Below, piece after piece: positions 24,887-35,168 of a stretch of DNA of 64,000 bases (position 1 is the first letter of the stretch; each line of letters begins with the position of its first letter). The position numbers and the translations under genes were made by a program. The stretch lies in the NCBI RefSeq assembly GCF_900324465.2, contig NC_046624.1, positions 11,343,386 to 11,407,385 of the forward strand, in the 5' to 3' direction. The notes under the pieces are model-generated. The model saw only the letters and a program-made list of their open reading frames with translations. It was not told the DNA's origin and made no database searches. Source of the stretch: Anabas testudineus (Eukaryota > Chordata > Actinopteri > Anabantiformes > Anabantidae).

Positions 24887-26730
24887 CTGCTGTGGTCTTA
24901 GTCATGATGTAGTTTATGAATTAAATGTTAATCCTCTTACAGGATTAACATCCTAACATCCATACCAGCCATCTGCAGGCTGGTCTATCACTTTGTACAC
25001 AGCTGGATGCTTGTCTTTCTCCTGTATCCTCACTTATACCCTCACCCTCAGGTCTCCATGATAACCCCTGGGTGTGCGACTGTCGGCTCTATGACTTGAT
25101 CCAGTTCCAGAAGTCTCCAACTCTTTCAGTGGCATTCATTGACACAAGGCTGCGGTGTTCAGCTCCAGAAAGTGTCTCAGGGGTCTTGTTCAGTGATGCA
25201 GAGCTGCGACGCTGTCAGCTCCCACGTATCCACACAGCAGTGGCTCGAGTCAGGAGCGCTGTTGGAAACAATGTGCTTCTTCGCTGTGGGACCATTGGGG
25301 TCCCCATCCCAGACTTGACATGGCGCAGGGCAGATGGGCGACCCATCAATGGAACAGGTGAGTCAGGAGCTTTCACTGCCTGGCATAAGATGCTTTGGTC
25401 TGCACTGCAGTGCTGCTGTTAATTAAACAGAGAGCCACCGGTGAAGATAGAATGGTATTAAGTCTGACTGACAGCTGTGACCACAACTGTGAGTTATGCA
25501 ACACTCTTTACGATGAGCGCAATATTGTATAATCACCTGTTTGACATCTCTTTGTCTGTTTATGAAAGTAGATATTTCTCGAATGCCACATCATCTTTTA
25601 ATATTTTTTTTTATGTTGTGCTTTGTAATAAATTTGCATGTTCTCATTTTTCTACTCCCACAGTTCAGCAGGAAACATCAAAGGATGGAATCACCTGGTC
25701 TATTCTCAGTGTTCCAGCTGTGTTATATCGAGATTCAGGGAAGTACATCTGTAAGGCTACTAACTATGCAGGGAATGCAGAGGCTGTCATTTCTCTAATC
25801 ATCTCCAACTCCCCCAAACAAGAGGGGAACCAAACGAGTAATGAAAAAAAATCCAAAGTCAAGAAACCCAACCAGATGGGCAAAGCTGCCTACCAGGAGA
25901 AACTGGTGGCCAGATATGTGGTCCCAACCTCCACCCCTTCATCTATGCCTGCCCTCGATCCCGGGATTCTACCTGGGCTTGGTCCTGATCCAGGACGGGC
26001 CAGTTACAGCCTGGCTGACAGAGCCACTCCAGTCCCTGCCACCTCCTCCAACCCAGATGTGCTGCTGGATCTGGAGAAGACAAATTTAAGCAATTTGGCG
26101 GCCAACACCTCGTCGCTACAGCAGGACCCGGACAGGGTGGTTCGCTCAGTAAAGGTTGTAGGGGACACAGACAATACAATTTCTCTGAACTGGAGAGCCC
26201 CTAAAGCCAAGAACACAACAGCATTTAGTGTGCTGTATGCTGTGTTTGGAGAGAGGGACATGAGGAAGATCAATGTTGGGGCGGGGCAGACACGGGTAAC
26301 AATTGAAGGACTAGTGCCCAGGACCAAGTATATTGCTTGTGTGTGTGTAAAGGGGCTAATCCCCAAGAAGGAGCAGTGTGTCATTTTTTCCACTGATGAA
26401 GCAGCCAGTGCTACTGGCACCCAGAAGCTGATTAATGTCATTGTGATCACAGTGGCCTGTGTCATTGCGGTTCCCCTCACTGTCATTGTGTGCTGTGGGG
26501 CGCTGAAGAGACGCATTAAGAAGTACTGGGGAAAGAAATCCAAGGACATCCAAGATTCATATGTGACCTTTGAAACATTGTCGCCTGGGACGAAAGCCAA
26601 AGGGCTCGAGGGCGAGTATTTGAACAGACTGAACCCAGAGGAGTCCAACAGGCTGCTGTCAGCCCGCTCCAGCCTGGACTCCGAGGCCACAGCTAAGATA
26701 GAGGGACAGCCTAATGAATACTTCTGCTGA
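23361..26730 (+). CDS. lrit1: leucine-rich repeat, Ig-like and transmembrane protein 1 (LRIT1), 4 exons
   Basis: LRIT1 is a single-pass photoreceptor synapse protein. Exons: 23361-23482, 23957-24417, 25052-25357 and 25664-26730; phases join into 651 residues (human about 620). Visible parts: signal peptide MFFVLLLGLYVATG; cysteine-rich LRR N-cap (CPSQCSC); about five LRRs, residues 60-185 (LEELRLDGNAL, LRLLDLHNNQL, LTYLDLSSNSL); LRR C-cap (NPWVCDCRL); an Ig domain split by intron 3 (LLRCGTIG ... DSGKYICKATN); a Pro/Ser-rich linker; an FN3 domain about residues 449-540 (ISLNWRAP, VPRTKYIACVCVKG); a membrane helix about residues 552-576; and a cytosolic tail ending EYFC. It lies head-to-tail with lrit2. 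The 3' UTR contains CCAT-rich low-complexity sequence, and an AATAAA at 27680-27685 is a likely poly(A) signal. Confidence 0.94.
24851..24887. repeat. (CCA)n(TCA)n trinucleotide repeat in lrit1 intron 2
   Basis: Seven CCA-type units run directly into six TCA-type units; non-coding. Confidence 0.9.
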
Positions 26731-28081
26731 CGTCATGCTCCAGCTCCGGCTCCTGCTCCACGCCATCTTCCTCGTACTCACCCTTATCCGCATCCCAGTC
26801 TAAAGCCCAATGCCCATTCAGATTCCCATCACCATCCCCATCCCCACCTCCATCCACATCCATATCCCCATCACTACCCATATTCTGGACCTCAGCAACA
26901 CTCTGACGTCAGCCCCCCCCCTCTCTCACCCTCATACGCCCACACCATGGGATTCCCCTCCACCCGTCCCTCCTCGCTGGATCACGCCACCAACTCCACC
27001 ACCACAGAGAGCCAACTTCTATCAAAGGACTTTTGCACGCTGCACTATAATGGAAATATCGGTTTAAAAAATATCCAACATTTTGATGTTTTTTTCTGGA
27101 GTGTGATACATGCATTAGTAGTAACATGGCACTCAAGTACACTGCTGTTACAGTACGTCTAAAAGAATGTTTTTATCACTAAGCCTGTAAGAAAAAAAAA
27201 AACACATCAAAACCCGAAAGAGCAACAATCATTCTAATCTACGTATGTTTCGTGTCACCTGCATGACGCAGCAAAGAAACCTGTGCAACCTGATCTGATT
27301 AAAAGGGAACTCAAAGTAGATACACCACTATTATTGTTATATGCATGTGTATGATTTGTAAATACTATATTGGGTGATGTACAATTACATAAAAGGTTAA
27401 GTCTGTGCCTCTGTATATATCTGTCATAAGTTTTCAGAGAAGATATACACATAGGCATGGTTCAACACGCTGGTGAACGGAGATAAAGCTGGAGCTGGAG
27501 ACAACTACAGAATGGACTGAACTATGACACAATGTAAATAGGGTGGAAATGATGCAAACTGAAATGACACACACTGAAATATCTCTATGTACCTGTTTTG
27601 TGCCACCTAGAGGCATCATTACCATTTACCCATTAAATGTAGATCTATTCATTCCAATGATATTATTTGAATATAGCTAAATAAACTTTTATATATATAC
27701 ACACCCAGTAAGTGAATATGTGTTTTCTTCCAACTGTTTTGACGTCATCATATTGATTAAAACTCTCAAATTGAGTGGATTGTCAACTTTTACAACTACT
27801 TTATTTTGTAGTTGATTTAACTGTGTGATAAACAATCTTTAGACTAACATTAGGCACAGTAGTTATAACCTAGAACCTCTTCTTAAATGTTGACCTTCCA
27901 GAAAATGGTGCCACGTAAACACACAGTGGATCAGTGTCAAGTGTTTTTCCCAAGCATCAGATGCCACTTGCTCAGTGCGTGGTACGTCACGGATTAGGAT
28001 TAATAGGCTTCTCCTGTCTGCTGCGCTCGACATGTCTTGAGCACGAATGTAGCTCTCAACTTAAGGCTTTTTTCGCAGACT
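26731..28081 (+). other. lrit1 3' UTR and lrit1-lrit2 intergenic region
   Basis: The first kilobase is the likely lrit1 3' UTR, ending after AATAAA at 27680-27685. It starts with CCAT/CCAC-rich simple sequence (26805-26890). The remaining 400 bases carry the lrit2 5' flank. No other exon is seen. Confidence 0.6.
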
Positions 28082-31000
28082 ATGGACATAATTTGTTACT
28101 TGCTGGCTATAGTTTTGTTTAACAGTCAGGTTCATGAGACGTACTCTCAATGTTTACGCGGGTGCAGCTGTATAGAAGACCGTCATGGAAGGTAAGGCTT
28201 CATGTTGTCCATGACCGGACAGGTTGTGTTAGTGGGTGACGGTGGTTACATCATTCATGGAGCTATGTGGATATATGAAGGGCAGAGTTTATATTTTGTC
28301 ATTTAAAGTGGAGAGGATACACGTTTTGGGTTAGATTGACACTTTAAGCTTTAATTTGTGGCCCTGACCAGTTACCACAGGTGATAAAATGCGGCCATGA
28401 GGGATAAGGCTACACGGTAAACAAAGCTTATTTATACTCTTCCCTGTAGGTCACTCATATGCATGGAGGAGAGCGCGTTTGGGGCCATCCCTGAGAACCT
28501 TCCAGATGATATGACCAAAATCAGAATAGAAAAATCTCACTTTACTGAAATACCCAGAGGAGCATTCTCAAAAACACCCGCCTTGGAGAACTTGTGGTTG
28601 AACTTTAATGACATCACAGTGATAAACTCAAAGGGTCTGGAGGGTTTGGGCAATTTAACCGAGCTCCGTCTGCAAGGGAACAAGCTGCGTTCAGTACCAT
28701 GGACAGCGTTCGAGGACACGCCGGCCCTCAAGATCTTGGACCTGAAGCACAACCAGCTGGACGTCCTGCCGGAGCATGCGTTAAAATATTTGCCAGGTCT
28801 GACTTACTTAGACTTATCCTTCAATCGGCTTACGGTCATATCGAAGGATGTTTTCCAAAACTGGCCTCTATATCAAAAACTGCAGAGAATGGGGGAGCGG
28901 GAGGCGACCGCCGTCGGGCCGAACGTGGTCCTGGCGCTTCACGACAACGCCTGGCTCTGCGACTGCCGCCTAAAGGGCTTCGTGGAGTTCATCCGATCCC
29001 TAAGCCCTCCGATTATACTGATGAACTCCTACTTGACCTGCTCAGGGCCGGACTTTAGGGCGGGCAAGTTCTTCCATGAGGTAGAGCTGCAGGCCTGCAT
29101 GAAGCCCGTGGTCAGCACCGCGTCCTCCAACATCAGTCTGCCTCAGGGCGCGAACATCACGCTGCGCTGCCTCGCCAAGGCCAGGCCAGACCCCGCGGTG
29201 TGGTGGACATATGGTCTGAAGATAATCAGAGGATTTCATGGTAAGAGTGTGATATCCAGAGTACGTTATCCACACACCCAGCTCGAGTGATATCTTGTGG
29301 TAAATTAGATACTTAATCACAAACTTTAATCGCAGACCCCTCTAAACCCTCCTTAAGATGAGGAGGGATAAGTCTGGATATTGGCCCACCGCGTTATAAT
29401 CACTACTGATTCTCTCAAGCTGCATAACACCATCAGTGTTGATCAAGAGTGTTGGAGATTATAACGTAGTCTACCTAATGTGGGCCGTGTTGGGATGCTG
29501 CATAAAGCTCTGCGTCATTAGACTTATCTTTGTGAGCGGAGTGCTTATAGTGGCTCATCACTGCAAGTAATCAGTCCATCATAAACACACAGCAACCAGG
29601 CTGCTGCTCCCAGTAGAGCCCCTGTACTATTATCACTTATATATACAAGATATTACATGATGTAATCAGTGCTTGTACAACAGTTTGCTAAAACATATTT
29701 TGGTTTGACAAATCAGTTGTGAATCATTAATAGTTAATAAAATGATCATTAAATCGGAGTTGAGTTTAATGTGAAGAATAAAGACCTGTTCAAACACCAA
29801 CCCAGCAACACTAAATACTAAATACTTGTATTGATGGCTTATAATTTACTCATAAAGGACTGATACATTATTTATTACCCACTAATAGAGCCATTGGTTA
29901 CTCATAGAGCAAAGTGCCTTATCAGAAAGAGGGAGTCATACAAAAACTGAATAATCAAAAACATTTCTATGCCACATTTTATACGTTTAATGCATGTAAT
30001 ATAAAAAATACTTCCTACCTTCAGGTAGAATTTGTGTTCAGTTTTGAATTTTGTTGAAACATATTATGCTTACATGCTTAGTAAAATAACATTTGACATC
30101 TTTTGTTCTCCTAGAGTCTCAGGAGAGAGTGGATGAAGATACAATTCGATCCTTTCTGGTGATCCCCTCTGTCCATGTGGCTGATCGCGGAGTCTACAGC
30201 TGCACCGCTGTCAACTTCATTGGAAACTCCTCTGCCAGCATCCTCCTGGATGTTCAAACTCCTGACGGCTCCCAGTCATCGCCCCTCCCTGGTTTCCCAG
30301 ATGCACCTGGTGCTGGCGATGAAAATGTCTACATTGACATTCGCATCGCCAAACAGACAGTACGTGGTATCTCCATCGAGTGGTATGCCGCCTTGGACCA
30401 CCCTGCTGAAACCTGGTTCACCATTCACTTTGGCCACGCAGACGCTGACAAAAAAGAAATGATCTACATCGGTCCTGGGATTCACTCTTACTCCGTCTCT
30501 GATTTGATGCCTGCTACCAAATATGAAATTTGTGTAACACTCAAGAACCAGGCGCCACGTCCAGGCCAGTGCATCATGTTTGTAACAGGGAGTGACATTA
30601 CTGAGATGGAACAGAGGGAGAAACTGATTCATATAGTGGTGATAGTTTTAGCCATGGTGCTGGCAGTGCCTATAGGTATGTACGCCTGCACCACTGACAC
30701 TAGGTTCACCTGTCTGGAGGGTATCATGGAGTCCTGGAAGAATCGACGGAGAGAAAGCAGACCATCAGGCATGGAGCGAGAGAGGCAAGGCACCTTTGAC
30801 AGCTTGCAGGCGGCCAGCGACGAGGGTCTGGTTCACAAAGATTCCACTGAAGACAGGAAGGTGAGGAGGAGGTCAGATGACAGACTGAGTAGGGGCCACA
30901 GCTGGCTCACAGCTGAACTATATTGAGTTTGTTAAATCAACAAGTGAACTTGTAATAAACCAACATCTCATCCTGTATTAGCCTCTTTGAATGATGCCCA

Positions 31001-31102
31001 CTTTTATATAATTTCAATTTTCAGAAGATTACATTGCCTGCCTTGGTTTTAATTCTATTTCTTCCTCTGTTCTAGGCCGAGGAGTTTGTTGCAAAGATGT
31101 GA
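28082..31102 (+). CDS. lrit2: leucine-rich repeat, Ig-like and transmembrane protein 2 (LRIT2), 4 coding exons
   Basis: This is the tandem sister of lrit1. Exons: 28082-28191, 28450-29240, 30115-30860 and 31076-31102; the spliced product is 557 residues (human about 550). If the last intron is kept, the frame runs on to a stop at 30924-30926, giving 570 residues. Visible parts: signal peptide [21 protein letters not shown]-cap (CLRGCSC); LRRs ([33 protein letters not shown]); LRR C-cap (NAWLCDCRL); an Ig domain split by intron 2 ([17 protein letters not shown] ... [10 protein letters not shown]); an FN3 domain about residues 370-460 ([22 protein letters not shown]); a membrane helix about 471-492; and a basic cytosolic tail. 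Unlike lrit1, there is no intron between the LRRs and the LRR C-cap. The last acceptor has a long pyrimidine tract and yields the short ending AEEFVAKM. Confidence 0.92.
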
Positions 31103-31476
31103 ATGATGACCATTATGTCGAGAGTGTAATTCAAGGATTTGCACCAGTGTAGACATTATTCTGCAGTTTGGGTCTCGTCAGTTTGAGACTTGTCTTCATG
31201 ATATGTTTTTTTTTTTATTGTTGCTGCTTTGTATGAAGCCACTGTGACTCACGTAAATAGAGAGCTCAGCATGACTTTATAAAATTTTCTTGGTTAGATT
31301 TTCCAGTGGTAGGTTTATAGTTTTATTCTTGATCTTTGTCATATGTGTTAGTACTTAAATATTGTCTCATGTATATATATACTGTATGAACAAAGAAGTC
31401 TCATTAACCAGATGTGGTGGTTACATGAAAGAAATAGGTGATAGTGCAGTAATGTTATTAGACATTTAGAAATATT

Positions 31477-31507
31477 ATTAATTTCTAATAAAATATTAGA
31501 AATTAAT
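31477..31507. repeat. perfect 14-bp inverted repeat with 3-base loop
   Basis: The arm ATTAATTTCTAATA (31477-31490) and its exact reverse complement (31494-31507) are separated by AAA. The right-arm sequence is repeated again, nearly whole, at 31514-31533. The palindrome overlaps an AATAAA (31487-31492) in the lrit2 3' UTR. Confidence 0.85.
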
Positions 31508-31614
31508 GTTGATAATAAAATATTAGAAATTAGAGTCTAGACACACAGGTTCTTAATATGCCGATCACGTCTGTTACAAAGACGAGCACAAGAAACATTC
31601 ATGTATGAATGAAC

Positions 31615-31620
31615 AATAAA
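31615..31620 (+). promoter_or_regulatory. candidate poly(A) signal of lrit2
   Basis: AATAAA followed within about 15 bases by a TG-rich run (gttgtgtgtgtgtg), the usual arrangement of a cleavage site with its downstream GU-rich element. Earlier AATAAA copies at 31487 and 31514 lack such a tract. Confidence 0.5.
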
Positions 31621-34600
31621 AACCTTCCGTTGTGTGTGTGTGGGTTCACGTGTTTGTTAACATACTACCTTGGTAGTGTAGTCATGTTAAGCATCATAGG
31701 TGTTTTTTTATATAGTTTGTAGTTACTATTGTATACAATTTGCAGGTCTTGTTCCATGCAAAGTGTATCAGAGGCAAAGATGAGGTTGCAGCCGTTTGAC
31801 GTGCTATTACTGTGTTTTATGTCAGTGTTACTATTTCTCCACTGCAACTTAAGAAGGAAATATTGTCAGGGGATATTTAAAGAAGACATTTCTTAACGAC
31901 AAAGAAAGATTCCAGCAGGTAAAAACACTTTTAAAACTTGATATCTGTGCTCAACTGTGAATTAAAGGTTCCAGAAACTCAGGAAAACCATCAGCACTCT
32001 GAGCTAAACTAATCCACGACACAAGCCTACAAACAAATTATGAATTATCAATAATCTATACAGTGCAAAACTGTAAAGTTTCAAGAACACTTTAATCCTC
32101 TCAGTGCGTCACTGCAAATTTACATCACAGTTCTTGTTTCCCACAACACACAGCAGCCATGCGTCACACATGATCCACGATGACCAACCCAGACAGATGG
32201 CGTTTCGGATGTGCCTCAGCCAATGGCATTGTTCATTTGACATAATACCCAAACATTGGCATCCTCGGCAGTATCCCCTCCTGCTGTCAATTTATGATCA
32301 GATCACACAAGCCCCGTCCTCTGTCTCCATGTGTCAGTTAATCTCTGCTGTCTATTGACTTAAAATCAGGGTTTTAAACAAAAAGATTGGTAAGATTGGC
32401 AGCTCTCATTTTCTGGAGCACAGACACGTCCTCTTCCTTGCTTGTTCTTATGTGTTTATATGATTTGTGGCTGGGGGATTGGTGCTGCTTTATGTTGTAA
32501 TCCATATCCTCCGTGTATGGGAAGACCGTACAGATTCTGTAAACACTCAATTTCAGCAATGAATTACATCTTTCTCCTTCCAAACCCCGATGTTGTATAA
32601 AGCGCTGTATTATTTAAATAATAAGCTATGTGACAGCTGCTTATCTCATAGGTAAGTGTTTAAAGATCAAGAGTTACCAAATGTTTTCCAGAAAAAAAAA
32701 AACAATTATTTAATTTGCCTTTTAGAAACTCCATTGCTTCAAACATTTACCAGGGTTTTTGAACCCTGTGTGTCGCTTTCTTTCATTCTAAAGCATCAAT
32801 GCTCTTTGCAGCTCTCAACTCTGTAATCCTCTATCAAATAGCCCAGTAATCCCGGCTGCCTCTTACATGGCATAATGCATGATCAGTTGGGCCGCTCCTC
32901 ATATTTCCTCATTTCACTTCAGAGCATTAACAGCTTGTAACATTTTAAAGTGTTCGTGCTAATGTGTGTGTGACAGTTTTGACCTAAAAAGGTAAAAAAT
33001 TGTTTGGCTCCTTAAGAATCTTAGGAACTCTACTGACCTTTAAAAGTATTACACGCTTATTGAAACCATACATGAATGTTCTGCATAATATGACTCAGTT
33101 TGAGAGGCAGAAAAAAAAAAAAGAAAAATCCTGCTTTGCATCATTACAACCATGTAAAAGTTCAACAATGCCAGTAGCACACATCTTGTCAGTCCAAACT
33201 AGATCAGGGCAGATGGACTTTTGGTTTTTAGCCAACAGCGCAATATTGCACAAAGATGAACAAGTTGCTTCTTGGATTAGAGAGGGTAATCTGTAAATTT
33301 CATGTTTTATGTAACTTTGAAATAGTGTGCATGTCTACACAAGTACCCAGTGAGTGGTTCAGTGTAACTTCATAATTGGTCGTACTCACACTGAAACTGG
33401 AGATAAGGAGAAGGGCTTGTGTCAGGATAATATATTGCATATTTGCAGAACATCTGCTGAGGTTTTACTAAAAACAACAGCAACAGTAATATTCGTGTAC
33501 AAAGCCTTCTTCATCCATCTCACTCTAGTTGCCGCCATTTGAATGAGATGCATATTCTTGTTGTTGTACCTGACTGCTATTCAGTATGTGGATGTCTTGC
33601 TCTGCTTTTGTTACATTTCAACACGTCTTCCCTCTTTACAGCCATGACTTCAGTTTTAGCGTTTGGGAACACTGATCTCAAATCTTTTACAAACCTTCTG
33701 CGTCCCTCAGCTGAGTGCTGTGGTCCAAGCTGCTTCACTACTGTCTCCAGAAGGGGGCTGTAGAGTGTATTTGCAGGCTCATTAAGGAAGTGTTGGTCAT
33801 AGGCTAATGGCAACAAACCTGATATGTTTCAAAGTGACGTCAAGGCTACAAAATAATAATATGAGTGGCCTGTTTTTTTTTAATTATTTCTTTTTTCCTC
33901 AATCCTGGATGGTTGTAGCTGGTTGTGACGAGGCCAAGCTAAATTCCCAAACAATCCACTGAGTGAGTTAAAAGCTAAATTATGTTTAGAAAAGCAAGTT
34001 ACCTGCTTGTTGATGTTAAAAACTCAAGTACTAATGTAAAAGTGAAGTCATTGGTAGAAAATCTAGTTACCCAAGTATCACAACACTACTTTATCAGTTG
34101 CAGTTATTTTTCAAATTAAGAGCACAAAACAAAGCTCATATAAAATGGGATGATTTTACAGATAATAATGCCCTTTATCAGACTAAACTACATAAATATA
34201 TTGAAAATACATCTATGATATTACTACTTTTACTTGACTAAAATTATCTAAATACTTTTTCAAACCACAAGTGAAATTACAAATCATGTTGTTTTATTGG
34301 TAGTAAAATTAAGAGCGTTTTAACAGTTTTTGCTGACAAGAAGACCAATGAAACAGATATCACTTCATATACAGTACTGTACAGCAGTACAACACATCAA
34401 GCTCAGTCCTTTAAATCAGAAAATAAACATACCGTGACTGCTGCGAAACAGGGCTCTAAACAGTGTGTTACACCTGCGCAGAGGGATTAAAGGTCTTGCT
34501 AACATGATCACTTTGGTTCCCTTCCTTTGGGCTGATCTCTTTAGTCAGTTCAAGTGTCATGAAATCTCTTGTAAGGAGCTTGGTTGGATCCCAAATAAAC

Positions 34601-34872
34601 AGTCGCGCTTGTTGAAATCTGAAGGTCTTGATTCCCGACAAGGGATCAGGGTTGAAGAAGTTTAAGCCACTAGTGTGTCAAGAATAGTTCAAAAGGTGGG
34701 ATTTATGTGTTACAAAATGTCCCAGAAACGTGAACCAAATGCAAATGATCAACTGAAATAATGATCTAAATGATCTTCACACCATCAAAGAAACAGTATT
34801 CAGTCACAATGAATTAAGCTGCTTGCTGTTTCAGTGTCTTTAAACTTTCTGAAACACACACACATGCGCACG

Positions 34873-34939
<67 letters not shown>

Positions 34940-35168
34940 GCACTATGAATGACTGAGTTCATTCTTGAAGCAGTACAAAGTCTCACCTCTAGGTCCATTT
35001 TGAAGGTGTTCTGAATTTTTTATCATTTCACATCATCTCCATAACATTTACAAAAAATGAAAATTAAAACATATCTGCATTGACAGTTGTGCAGACTCAA
35101 TCCGCTGATAAACAGCACGTAAACACACACCGAACGGGACCTTGAGGTGAGATTGTTTTTGTCGAGCA
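31621..35168. other. convergent intergenic region between lrit2 and cdhr1
   Basis: The two flanking genes both end here, so the stretch holds their 3' flanks. I found no exon with splice signals and recognisable protein. 33840-34270 looks like a weathered dispersed repeat with words such as acttttacttgacta, which I could not classify. A long CA run lies at 34853-34938, close to the cdhr1 3' UTR. Confidence 0.55.
34853..34938. repeat. (CA)n microsatellite, imperfect at its start
   Basis: CA run of about 40 units with a few CG interruptions (atgcgcacgcacg) at the left; it lies about 230 bases beyond the cdhr1 stop codon. Confidence 0.9.

Noticed and set aside
24841-24890. Histidine or serine repeat coding candidate from CCA/TCA units
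   Set aside because: It lies between the lrit1 donor at 24417 and acceptor at 25051, inside an intron, and is not in an open coding frame that joins the exons.
26004-26690. 228-codon minus-strand frame opposite the last lrit1 exon
   Set aside because: It is antisense to the well-supported FN3, membrane and tail coding exon; long mirror frames are common opposite GC-rich coding exons and the protein is unrecognisable.
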